NCBI GenBank assembly: GCA_002402905.1 | Contig: DHGT01000003.1 | Location: 1-29,691, forward strand | Direction of reading: 5' to 3' | Origin: Desulfatitalea sp. UBA4791 | GTDB taxonomy: Bacteria > Desulfobacterota > Desulfobacteria > Desulfobacterales > Desulfosarcinaceae | DNA: 29,691 bases | In this document: positions 14,623 through 22,329 of the stretch, piece after piece | Layout: each line of letters starts with the position of its first letter | Position numbering within the stretch: the first letter of the stretch is position 1 | Position numbers and translations under genes: made by a program | Notes under the pieces: generated by a model | Seen by the model: only the letters and a program-made list of their open reading frames with translations | Database searches by the model: none | What the model was told of the DNA's origin: nothing

Positions 14623-14979
14623 ATGAACCTGAAGGCAAAAATCTATGAACAACTTCACAAGGATGCCGCCGCAGCCAAGATTTCCGCCCGAATCGGCCTC
14701 TTAAAAGAAAAGGGGGTGGAAGCGGCGGTCATTGAAAAAGACCCGGTGGTCAAAAAACTGAAGGCCTCGATGCGTCAAGCCAAGCGAAGATTGACCCAGG
14801 TAGCGGCCATGGAAAAGCTCGGCGCGCAAAAACGCGAGGAAAAGGAAAAGAAAGCCGCGGCCAAACGGGAAGCCCAAAGCCGGCCCACTGCAAAAGCCCC
14901 CAAGGCGACCGCCGCAAAAGGAACCAAGAAAGAGGCCAAGCCCAAAACCAAAAAAGCGGAAAGCGGGGCAGCCGATTAA
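14623..14979 (+). CDS. Hypothetical Lys/Ala-rich helical protein
   Basis: 118 residues. The first 70 residues look helical and charged (KAKIYEQLHKDAAAAKISAR, VVKKLKASMRQAKRRLTQVA). The remainder is a low-complexity Lys/Ala/Pro tail (KAPKATAAKGTKKEAKPKTK) like histone-H1-type bacterial proteins. Nucleic acid binding is plausible from charge but not shown. The ATG at 14623 is supported by AGGAG 6 nt upstream; the frame reaches back to 14563 without support. A promoter lies before it and a strong terminator after it, so it is probably monocistronic. Confidence 0.8.
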   Translation: MNLKAKIYEQLHKDAAAAKISARIGLLKEKGVEAAVIEKDPVVKKLKASMRQAKRRLTQVAAMEKLGAQKREEKEKKAAAKREAQSRPTAKAPKATAAKGTKKEAKPKTKKAESGAAD

Positions 14980-15010
14980 ACATCTCATTTAATTAGCACC
15001 CACCATTTCT

Positions 15011-15044
15011 CGGCCGTTTGGTTGTCCAAACGGCCGTTTCAGTT
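15011..15044 (+). terminator. Strong intrinsic terminator
   Basis: A perfect 11-bp stem CGGCCGTTTGG / CCAAACGGCCG (15011-15021, 15026-15036) has loop TTGT and is followed by TTTCAGTTT. It lies 31 nt after the Lys/Ala-rich gene. Confidence 0.88.
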
Positions 15045-15290
15045 TCGCCGACTGGCCTCTTTTTCAAATGAAATCAATCGTCGAACCCCGCCCGTCGCAT
15101 GCTTACCATCATCTATTTTCTGAACGTCAATTATTTATAATATTTTGAAATGATTAATTAAACCCAACAAAGTGCTGGCATGTCCACCCATTCGTTGATA
15201 TAGCGTCGCGAATTTTGCTCTGAATTATGGGATGGCGCTCATCCAGCGCGATGGGGTCGGATAATCACTATCAGCTTCATGGGGATTGGA
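15045..15290. other. AT-rich leader region of the CoA-transferase gene
   Basis: Contains an AT-rich stretch with a TATAAT box at 15136-15141 but no convincing -35 partner. A short hairpin GCGCT/AGCGC lies near 15235-15249. No gene or RNA was recognised. Confidence 0.3.
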
Positions 15291-16700
15291 ATGGAAAACA
15301 AACAGCCTTTGTACCTTGACGTGGAACAAACCGTCGATCACATCATCGAAAATTACGGCAACGATATCAAAATCGGTATGCCGCTCGGACTTGGAAAACC
15401 GGTACCCCTGATCAACGCCTTGTATCAGCGGGTGAAAAAGGACCCGGCGCTCAATCTGACGATATATACGGCGCTCTCTCTGGAAAAACCGGTCTGGCAC
15501 AACGATCTCGAACGCCGTTTTCTGGAACCCGTCGTCAACCGTGCATGGGAAGGCGTCCCGGACCTGGACTACCTGGTGGACCTGCGAAAAGGGGATCTGC
15601 CGGGTAACGTCACCATCCGCGAACTCTTCTGCAAGGCCGGTGCATACCGGAACGACCCGATAATGCAACAAAACTTCATGAGCACCAACTATACCCACAC
15701 AGTTCGGGATTGTGACGCCTATCAAAATGATATCTTCGCACAAATCATCGCCAAGAAAGACAAGGACGGCGACACGATTTACAGCACCAGTTGCAATGCG
15801 GATACCGCGTTGGAGACTTTGGGCAAGTTCAGACGATACAATCAAAAGGGTATCAAAAAGCTCTCCATTGGAATGGTCAACACCAACCTGCCTTTCATGC
15901 ATGGCGATGCAGAAGTGCCTGCCGATTTGTATGACATCATCATCGACGACCCCGATTTGAACTACCCGCTGTTCCAAACGCCGCGTCAGCCGGTTTCCGT
16001 GGCCGATTATATGATCGGTCTGCACGTCAGCAGCCTGATCAAGGACGGCGGCACCCTTCAGATCGGCATCGGCGCCTTGGGCGACGCCATCGCCTATGGC
16101 TTGAATCTGCGTAACAAACAGAACGAAGCGTATCGGAAACTCCTCGATCAAAGCGGCATCAGCGCCACCTACGGTGATTTGATCAACAAGGTGGGCGGGA
16201 CCGATACCTTTGAAGAGGGACTCTATGGATCGACCGAAATGTTGGTGGATGGTTTCCTGCAGCTGTACAAAGGGGGTGTGATCAAGCGCAAGGTCTATCA
16301 CCATGCCGGCGTCCAGCGTCTGATCAACGAGGGCAAGCTGAAGGACCAGATCCCACCGGAGACCCTGGCATGGATGATAGAACAGGAGACTCTTCATCCC
16401 TATTTGACGCGTAAAGATTTCGAAGCACTGCAGCATGTCGGCGTATTCAAAGCCGAGGCGGTCTATGCGAATGGAGAAATCGTCTGCGATGGACGACGCT
16501 TTTCGGCGCTGCTGGCCGACACGGAAAACCTCAAGGCCATCAGCGAAAATTGCCTGGGATCGGCGTTGAAAAACGCAGGGCGCACTTCGGTTTCGAGCCC
16601 ATTATGCCACTTATTACAGGTTTATCGTTTCCTCAGCAGACAACTAATCCTCTTTATCAGGCGCGTTTTGAGTCCACTTTTGAGTCCTGTGCCCACCTAG
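15291..16700 (+). CDS. Acetyl-CoA hydrolase/acyl-CoA transferase family protein, 3'-truncated (probable pseudogene)
   Basis: About 423 residues of a large acetyl-CoA hydrolase/CoA-transferase protein are intact, from MENKQPLYLDVEQ to NCLGSALKN. Family features include GMPLGLGKPVPLINAL, GGTLQIGIGALGDAIAYG and GLYGSTEMLVDGFLQLYKGG, where the Glu of STEM is a candidate for the catalytic residue forming the CoA thioester (inference). The expected continuation (a GGFFLGP-like segment and the C-terminal CoA-binding half) is missing. From about 16,560 the frame encodes unrelated sequence (AGRTSVSSPLCHLL...) to a stop at 16700. The break coincides with the start of phage sequence. The ATG at 15291 is preferred (GGGGATTGG upstream); another lies at 15279. 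Product likely inactive. Confidence 0.82.
   Translation: MENKQPLYLDVEQTVDHIIENYGNDIKIGMPLGLGKPVPLINALYQRVKKDPALNLTIYTALSLEKPVWHNDLERRFLEPVVNRAWEGVPDLDYLVDLRKGDLPGNVTIRELFCKAGAYRNDPIMQQNFMSTNYTHTVRDCDAYQNDIFAQIIAKKDKDGDTIYSTSCNADTALETLGKFRRYNQKGIKKLSIGMVNTNLPFMHGDAEVPADLYDIIIDDPDLNYPLFQTPRQPVSVADYMIGLHVSSLIKDGGTLQIGIGALGDAIAYGLNLRNKQNEAYRKLLDQSGISATYGDLINKVGGTDTFEEGLYGSTEMLVDGFLQLYKGGVIKRKVYHHAGVQRLINEGKLKDQIPPETLAWMIEQETLHPYLTRKDFEALQHVGVFKAEAVYANGEIVCDGRRFSALLADTENLKAISENCLGSALKNAGRTSVSSPLCHLLQVYRFLSRQLILFIRRVLSPLLSPVPT
16666..16689. repeat. 12-bp tandem direct repeat near the host/phage junction
   Basis: TTTTGAGTCCAC (16666-16677) is followed directly by TTTTGAGTCCTG (16678-16689), 10 of 12 identical. 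It lies about 100 bp inside the presumed junction. Short direct repeats near att sites can be integrase arm-binding sites; this is only a possibility here. Confidence 0.45.
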
Positions 16701-16824
16701 CTCAATCAACACCCAAGCCATTATTTGATGCCGCGGAATGCGATACCATCCATCATCAAATCGACAGCATTCCTTTTACATCGTTTCCCTTGACGCATCG
16801 CCGCGTTGACGGTCGCTCGAGACG

Positions 16825-16843
16825 GCCGCCCGCGGCTTTTTTT
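16825..16843 (+). terminator. Intrinsic terminator at the phage left end
   Basis: GCCG-CCCG-CGGC (16825-16836) is followed immediately by seven T (16837-16843). It would block read-through from the CoA-transferase remnant into the phage genes. The surrounding 16701-17093 holds one extra GGACCAT site (16899-16905, inverted), the hairpin at 17014 and no gene I can support. Confidence 0.65.
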
Positions 16844-17013
16844 GTGCCCGGCCACCGTCGCTGCGCCCCCGCACCCCCGACAAAAGAAAAACAAGCCAAT
16901 GGTCCGATGGCCTACAGGGGTCGCGGGTCCTTCCTGGCACCCTGGACTTACGGTTTCCACCAGCGCCCGCGGTGCGTCCAGGTAAAAAATAAATTCGGCG
17001 CGGAAAATGGAAT

Positions 17014-17037
17014 GGCCGCGGAATCACGGCCGTTTTT
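17014..17037 (+). terminator. Second terminator-like hairpin, directly before the primase-helicase gene
   Basis: GGCCG (17014-17018) pairs with CGGCC (17027-17031) around an 8-nt loop and is followed by GTTTTT (17032-17037). It ends 17 nt before the first possible start of the next gene and could be an attenuator. Confidence 0.45.
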
Positions 17038-17093
17038 GACGGGGTTGGCACTCGATGGCTGACGATCGGGGCGACAAGGACAAGGGGGTATCG

Positions 17094-18737
17094 ATGGAGA
17101 GCAATGTGATCCCGCTGGCCGAACGGGTGGCCGGCAAGGAAAAGGTGGCAGAAATCCGCGACCAGGTCGAGGCCAGAAAAGCCGAGGAGGCCGAAAAGTT
17201 CGGCAAGGGCGACGATGGCGGCGACGATGTCTCGAGCGCCTTTGTCCGGGATTGCCTGCGCATGAACGAGCTCGGGGACGGGATCCTTTTCCGGGAGCTT
17301 CACCGGGGCAAGTTCATCTTCAACAAGGCGATGGACGCCTGGATGATCTGGTCCGGCCACTACTGGGACATTGACACCATGGAGCTTGCCAAGATGTCGG
17401 TTGAAAACGTGGTGGCCAAGTACATCCGGGAGGTGGTGCGGGTGTGCGCCGAGATCCGGGAGCTTGACGGAAAAGACCCGGCCCGGGAACGGTCGCTCGG
17501 GGCCCTGCGCGATGCGTTCAACCAGCGGATCTCGGCCCTGCGCACCACCCGCCGGCGCAACAACTGCCTGGGCATGGCCCACACCTGCGAGGAGGCCATC
17601 GCGATCCACGGCGAAGAAATTGACCGCAAGCCGTGGCTTTTGGCCTGCAAAAACGCCGTGGTCGATCTTCGCACCGGCAAGGCCCGGGACGGCCGGCCCG
17701 AGGATTTTTTGCACAAGCACGCCGCGGCCGAGTGGAAGGGGATCGACGAGCCGTGCCCGGAGTGGGAAAAGTTCCTGGCCCAGATCCTGGAAGAAGACCA
17801 CCTGGATCCCAAAGAGGGCCGGCCCATGTGCGAGTTCATGCAGCGCCTGCTCGGCCATGCCCTGGTGGGAGAAACGGCCGAGCACATCTTTGCCGTGTTC
17901 GAGGGCCCGGGGAGAAACGGCAAGGGCACCATCCAACGGGTGATGATCCACGTGCTGGGCAACCTGGCCGGCCCGGTCCGATCCGAGATGCTGCTCGAGC
18001 AGTCCAGGAACATCTCATCGGCCGGCCCCACCCCGGACATCATGACCTTGCGCGGCCTGCGCATGGCCTTTGCCTCGGAGACCGACGAGGGCTGCCGCGT
18101 GTCGGCCGCCAGGGTCAAGTGGATGACCGGCGGCGACGAGCTCACCGGCAGAAATCCCCACGACAAATACGAGGTGAGCTGGCATCCCACCCACAGCCTC
18201 TTTTTGATGACCAACAGCCGGCCCGGGGCGCCGGCCGAGGACTTTGCCTTCTGGCAGCGCATGCACCTGGTTCCCTTCAAATTATCGTTCGTCAGCGGCG
18301 AGCCGCAAAAATCAAACGAGCGCAAGACGGATCCGGATCTCGAAGCCCGGCTGCTTGCCGAGGCCTCGGGGATCCTCTCCTGGCTGGTGCGCGGGTGTCT
18401 GCAGTGGCAGCAGATCGGGCTGCGGCCGCCGCCCCAGGTGGTCGAAGCCAATGCCCAGTACCAGGCCGACGAGGACAACGTCGGGGCCTTCATCGACCAT
18501 TGCTGCGTCATCGACCCGGGCAACGATCAGATGCACACCGGCGCCACCCAGCTCTACGAGGCCTTCGAGGCCTGGTGGCTCAAGTTCATCGGCCGCAAAC
18601 CCATGAAGCAAAAGCGCTTCGGCCAGGCCATGCGCAAGCGCTTCCGCAGCGAAAAATCAGGCGGCATCTACCGCTATTACGGCATCGGGCTGCTCTCCAC
18701 CGACCAGGACGAGCCGGAGCTGTGGCAGGACCATTGA
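17094..18737 (+). CDS. Phage D5/P4-type primase-helicase
   Basis: 547 residues from the chosen ATG. The N-terminal half carries a D5_N-like region. The C-terminal half is the SF3 helicase: Walker A GPGRNGKGT at about residue 271, Walker B-like MAFASETDEG at about 326, motif C LFLMTNSRP at about 369, and an Arg/Lys-rich winged-helix-like tail. It unwinds DNA, probably at the phage origin, which lies directly downstream. The ATG at 17094 is preferred because AAGGGGG lies 5 nt upstream; an in-frame ATG at 17055 adds 13 residues with a poor site. The last two sense codons are part of the first GGACCAT iteron. Confidence 0.93.
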   Translation: MESNVIPLAERVAGKEKVAEIRDQVEARKAEEAEKFGKGDDGGDDVSSAFVRDCLRMNELGDGILFRELHRGKFIFNKAMDAWMIWSGHYWDIDTMELAKMSVENVVAKYIREVVRVCAEIRELDGKDPARERSLGALRDAFNQRISALRTTRRRNNCLGMAHTCEEAIAIHGEEIDRKPWLLACKNAVVDLRTGKARDGRPEDFLHKHAAAEWKGIDEPCPEWEKFLAQILEEDHLDPKEGRPMCEFMQRLLGHALVGETAEHIFAVFEGPGRNGKGTIQRVMIHVLGNLAGPVRSEMLLEQSRNISSAGPTPDIMTLRGLRMAFASETDEGCRVSAARVKWMTGGDELTGRNPHDKYEVSWHPTHSLFLMTNSRPGAPAEDFAFWQRMHLVPFKLSFVSGEPQKSNERKTDPDLEARLLAEASGILSWLVRGCLQWQQIGLRPPPQVVEANAQYQADEDNVGAFIDHCCVIDPGNDQMHTGATQLYEAFEAWWLKFIGRKPMKQKRFGQAMRKRFRSEKSGGIYRYYGIGLLSTDQDEPELWQDH

Positions 18738-19028
18738 GGCGAATTGGGGACCATTTGACCGATGGTCCAGCCGATCGTCCAGGGGCAAGCGGGCTTTTAA
18801 CCCGCTGAAACGCCGCACAAAATCGAATGCACCACAGCTGCGCAGGACCATGGGACCATTTTTCACCAAATTTTAGAATGTTTTGAGGGTACTAATGTTT
18901 TCTTTTTTTTATGTTTTTATGGTCCCATGGTCCTAAAAAAAGAAAATAATAATAGATAACAGGTACTTTTCCGGCTGGACCATTGCTGGACCATCGCCGA
19001 AATGGTCCCCAAAATCGCTCAATGGTCC
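18728..19028. repeat. GGACCAT iteron cluster, probable phage replication origin
   Basis: Eleven exact copies of the heptamer GGACCAT occur in 301 bp. Direct: 18728, 18748, 18845, 18853, 18977, 18988. Inverted: 18762, 18919, 18927, 19002, 19022. A near copy lies at 18774. Four copies form a perfect 16-bp inverted repeat, AGGACCATGGGACCAT (18844-18859) facing its complement (18919-18934). The 59 bp between are about 78% A+T, and a further A-rich tract follows (18934-18960). A hairpin AGCGGG/CCCGCT lies at 18788-18806. Lying between a helicase gene and a primase gene, this layout (iterons plus AT-rich core) is that of a replication origin. An operator or parS-like site is the alternative. No gene lies in 18738-19046. 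Confidence 0.75.
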
Positions 19029-19046
19029 TGATGGGGCAAAAACACC

Positions 19047-20603
19047 ATGAACGTCATCGACCTGGTGCGCAGAAAAGGCATCGAACCCCGGCGGGCATCG
19101 TCGGCCAAGGGCGGCGAGTGGCACAGCAGCTGCCCGATCTGCGGCGACGGGGGCAAGGGCGCCGCGTCGGACCGATTCCATATCTGGCCGGCACAAAATG
19201 GGGGCAAAGGATCCTGGTGGTGCCGTGTAGAAAACAAGGGCGGCGACCGCATCGCCCTGGCGATGGCCATGGACGGTCTGTCCTACAAGGAGGCCTGCGC
19301 GGCGCTGGGCGTCAACATGCCCGAGGCGCCATCCGTTCCCATCAAACCTCGATCCCCCGGCCGGCACCGCCCATCGCCCGACCGGCCGGCCAGCACCTAC
19401 CAGGAACCGGCCGACAAGTGGCGGGCGCATGCCGAAAAGTTCGCCGCCTGGGCCCACGAGCAGCTGGTTGAACACCATCCGGATCAGATGCGGTACCTTG
19501 CCGGCCGGGGCATCGATCCTTCCACCGTGCTGCGCTGGGGCCTGGGCTGGAATCCCGGCAAAGACGGCAAGGACCTGTTCCGGGCCCGGGAGGCCTGGGG
19601 CCTTGCGACCGTCGAAAAGGACGGCAAGAAAAAGAAGCTGTGGATCCCCCGGGGCCTGGTCATCCCCTACCGACGGGATGGCGTGCTGCAACGCATCCGG
19701 ATCCGGCGGCCCAAGGAGCATCTTCGAAGCGAAAAGGACCCGCGCTACTACATGCTACCTGGTTCATCGGGCATGCCCTGGCTCATCGGAGAAAAGCGCC
19801 GGGCCTACATCGTGATCGAAACCGAGCTCGATGGCCTGCTGGTCGACCAGCAGGCTTGCGACCTGGTGGGCGTGTTGTCGCTGGGCGCCGCGTCCAACAT
19901 GCCCGACGACTACTGCCACCAGCATCTTTCCGAGGCCCTGGTGATCTTAAACGCCCTTGATTTTGACCAGGCCGGGGGCAAGGCCTGGCCCAAGTGGCAG
20001 GCGGCCTATCCCCAGGCCGAGCGCTGGCCGGTACCGGTCGGCAAGGACCCCGGAGACGCCTGCCGTGCCGGCGTGGACATCCGGGCCTGGGTCCTTGCCG
20101 GCCTTCCGCCCGCCTGGCATGTCCAAATATCGCCGTTTGCGGCCCAGGGCCTCAAACGAACCGAAGCCCAGGCGCCGGCGCAATCGCAAAGCGATCCCAT
20201 CCCCAATCCGGATGCGCCACCGCCGGCACCGCAAAGCGTCCCTGCCCCGGATCCGGAACCGGCCCCAGAAGAGCCGGCAAGGCCCCCTATTCCCGATCCG
20301 GAACCGCAGCCAGCGCAACCCCAGGGCCGCGGCCTTGCCGCAACCGTCATCGAGCTCGGCGATCTGCTGCGGCGGTACCCGGTCAGGATCATCAACACCG
20401 AAAAACGCACCGCCATCGAAAAGCCGAGCCAGTTCAGAAACGATGCCGCAGAAAAACGCATATCGACCCTGGTCTTTTTCGATCCGGACTGCCGGGCGCA
20501 CCTGCTGGGCCACCCGGAAGAGCTGGTCCACGGCCACAACTACCTGATCGGCGGATCCTTGGCGCCGAACACCGCAAATCAAGGAGGACATCAACATGGG
20601 TAA
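19047..20603 (+). CDS. Phage DNA primase with zinc finger and TOPRIM domain
   Basis: 518 residues. An N-terminal CHC2-like zinc-binding module has Cys29 and Cys32 (SCPICGDGGKG) and Cys59 (GSWWCRV); the fourth ligand is unclear. A TOPRIM domain lies at about residues 250-345, with the catalytic Glu in IVIETELDGLL and the acidic pair in ALDFDQAGGKA. A Pro-rich linker (about 375-430, repeated PDPEP-type units) joins a C-terminal domain of unknown function. It makes RNA primers for replication and lies just downstream of the iteron region and the helicase gene. The ATG at 19047 has only a weak site (GGGG). The last 8 nt overlap the ParB-like gene. Confidence 0.9.
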   Translation: MNVIDLVRRKGIEPRRASSAKGGEWHSSCPICGDGGKGAASDRFHIWPAQNGGKGSWWCRVENKGGDRIALAMAMDGLSYKEACAALGVNMPEAPSVPIKPRSPGRHRPSPDRPASTYQEPADKWRAHAEKFAAWAHEQLVEHHPDQMRYLAGRGIDPSTVLRWGLGWNPGKDGKDLFRAREAWGLATVEKDGKKKKLWIPRGLVIPYRRDGVLQRIRIRRPKEHLRSEKDPRYYMLPGSSGMPWLIGEKRRAYIVIETELDGLLVDQQACDLVGVLSLGAASNMPDDYCHQHLSEALVILNALDFDQAGGKAWPKWQAAYPQAERWPVPVGKDPGDACRAGVDIRAWVLAGLPPAWHVQISPFAAQGLKRTEAQAPAQSQSDPIPNPDAPPPAPQSVPAPDPEPAPEEPARPPIPDPEPQPAQPQGRGLAATVIELGDLLRRYPVRIINTEKRTAIEKPSQFRNDAAEKRISTLVFFDPDCRAHLLGHPEELVHGHNYLIGGSLAPNTANQGGHQHG

Positions 20604-22329
20604 GCAAAGCCTGATCAAACTGACCGCATCACGTCACACCAACAGCGCCGGCGGCGACCAGCTGACGGCCATGGCGCTGTCCAGGATCAAGCCCAACCCC
20701 TGGAACACCAAGTCCCGGTCCCGCTACTGTGGCCGCGAATTCGAGGAGCTGGTCGCCTCCATCGAGAAAAAGGGCCTGATCCAGCCCGTGGTGGTGCGGC
20801 CGGTCGAAGAAACCGGGGGCGTGGATCATGAGATCGTGTGCGGCGAGCGGCGCTTTAAGGCCTGCCTTGCCATCGCCGGCAAAAACGGCGGGCCGGCGAA
20901 AAACACTATTCTTTCCCTGGTCCGCCGGCTGACCGACGACGAGGCCTTTGACCTGACCATCATCGAAAACCTGCAGCGCCAGGATTTAAACCCCCTGGAA
21001 GAGGCCCAGTCGTTCAAGCAGTTTTTGCAAAAGCGCGGCGACGATGCCGCGGCCGATCTGGCCGACCGCATCGGCGTGAGCGAATCGTACATCCGCAGGC
21101 GCGTGGCCGTGTTGGACCTTCCGCAACCGGCGCTAAAGGCCTGGCAGCGGGGCCAAATGACCTACGGACACCTGGAGCAGCTGCGCCGGCTAAAGGACAA
21201 AAAGCAGATCGCCCGCTTTGTCGCCCAGATCGTCCACCGCGCGTCCGGTGGGAAAAGCTGGGAGGGCGCCATGACCGTGCGCGAGCTCAAGCACGACATC
21301 GACATGGAGTCGCCCAGCCTTAAAACCACCATCTTCGATCAGAAGAAAGCCGGCTGCCGGCAGTGCTACAGCAACAGCAGCGTGCAGAAAAAGCTCTTTG
21401 CATCCGACGAGGACGAGGACCTCAAGTGCCTCAATCCCAAATGCTACAAGCAGCAGGTAAACAACCACCTGCTCGCCCACTGGGAAGAGGAGTTCAAGCC
21501 CCAGTACGGCACCAACGGCTTTGTCTTCGAGTCGGCCATCAGCTGGAACGATTACGAAGCGATCAACGGAAAAATCCGGGCGGCCTGCAAAAAATGCCCC
21601 CACCTGGTGACCGTTGTCGAGATGGACGGCAGCGTGCAATCTTATCGCAAGCGCGTGTGCAACGGCGACAAGGCCTGCTTTAAAGGCGTCTACCGGGCGA
21701 AATCTTCAGCCTCCGACGATGCCGATCCGCAGAGCACCGCCCAGGCCAAGGCCGAGACCCGGGCCGCAAACCACGGCACCGAGTTCCGGGAGCTGTTTTA
21801 CGCCGAGGCCCTGCCAAAAAAGTTCATGGACCTGGTCTCGGGCCACCTGGCCGTGCTGCAGGCCACCGTCATCGCCTTTAGCGTCATTCACTGGGAAGTC
21901 TCCAACTGGATCCGCGAGCGCCTGGGCATGAACGAGATCGAAGACCATTGGAACACGGACAAGTTCCTGGAAAAAGTCTTCGCCTTGAATGACGAGCAGG
22001 CCGACAAGCTTCTGCATGAGCTCGCCATCGATATCGTGATGAAGCATGCCTCGCCTGTGATCCGCCGGGCCCTGGCCGACCGGATCGGCATCGATCTGGC
22101 CGCCGAGTGGGCCATCACCGAAGCGTATCTGAAAAAGAAAACCATCGCCGAGATGCTGGCCATGGGCAAGGAGCTGGAGATCTTCGAAGACGACCAGGTG
22201 ATGACCTACACCGTGGCCGCCCATGGCCACACGAACTTTCACCAGCTCAAAAAGGCCGAGCTGATGAAGGTGTTTTTGCAATCCGGCATCGACCTGACCG
22301 GCAAGGTGCCCGCGGAGATCCTGACATGA
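20596..22329 (+). CDS. ParB-like partition/nuclease-domain protein with extra Cys clusters
   Basis: 577 residues. Residues about 25-135 are the ParB N-terminal domain: IEKKGLIQPVVVRP, CGERRFKACLAIAG and IENLQRQDLNPLEEAQSFKQ. An HTH region follows (ADRIGVSESYIRRRVAVLDL). The middle part has two Cys clusters (CRQC ... CLNPKC and CKKCP ... C...C) that may bind zinc. The C-terminal third is helical and unassigned. ParB proteins bind specific DNA sites and spread with CTP; here the protein may act on phage DNA, perhaps at the GGACCAT sites (inference). AAGGAGG lies 8 nt before the ATG. The gene overlaps both neighbours, by 8 and 4 nt. Confidence 0.9.
   Translation: MGKQSLIKLTASRHTNSAGGDQLTAMALSRIKPNPWNTKSRSRYCGREFEELVASIEKKGLIQPVVVRPVEETGGVDHEIVCGERRFKACLAIAGKNGGPAKNTILSLVRRLTDDEAFDLTIIENLQRQDLNPLEEAQSFKQFLQKRGDDAAADLADRIGVSESYIRRRVAVLDLPQPALKAWQRGQMTYGHLEQLRRLKDKKQIARFVAQIVHRASGGKSWEGAMTVRELKHDIDMESPSLKTTIFDQKKAGCRQCYSNSSVQKKLFASDEDEDLKCLNPKCYKQQVNNHLLAHWEEEFKPQYGTNGFVFESAISWNDYEAINGKIRAACKKCPHLVTVVEMDGSVQSYRKRVCNGDKACFKGVYRAKSSASDDADPQSTAQAKAETRAANHGTEFRELFYAEALPKKFMDLVSGHLAVLQATVIAFSVIHWEVSNWIRERLGMNEIEDHWNTDKFLEKVFALNDEQADKLLHELAIDIVMKHASPVIRRALADRIGIDLAAEWAITEAYLKKKTIAEMLAMGKELEIFEDDQVMTYTVAAHGHTNFHQLKKAELMKVFLQSGIDLTGKVPAEILT

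Noticed and set aside
15225..16436. Long open minus-strand frame (403 codons) opposite the CoA-transferase
   Set aside because: The plus strand is a clear family member over the same bases; the minus frame has shadow composition and no domain.
16580..16612. GGTTTCGAGCCC followed by ATGCCA, resembling a tRNA T-arm and 3' end at the junction
   Set aside because: The T-stem does not pair (position 53/61 equivalents mismatch) and no acceptor stem fits, so it is not a tRNA remnant I can support.
16550..17062. 170-codon plus-strand frame across the host/phage junction
   Set aside because: It has no ribosome binding site, runs through the terminator at 16825, and shows no domain or coherent composition.
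16776..17951. 391-codon minus-strand frame opposite the primase-helicase N-terminus
   Set aside because: It is a shadow of the helicase gene extended into the non-coding left end; no domain or start signal is visible.
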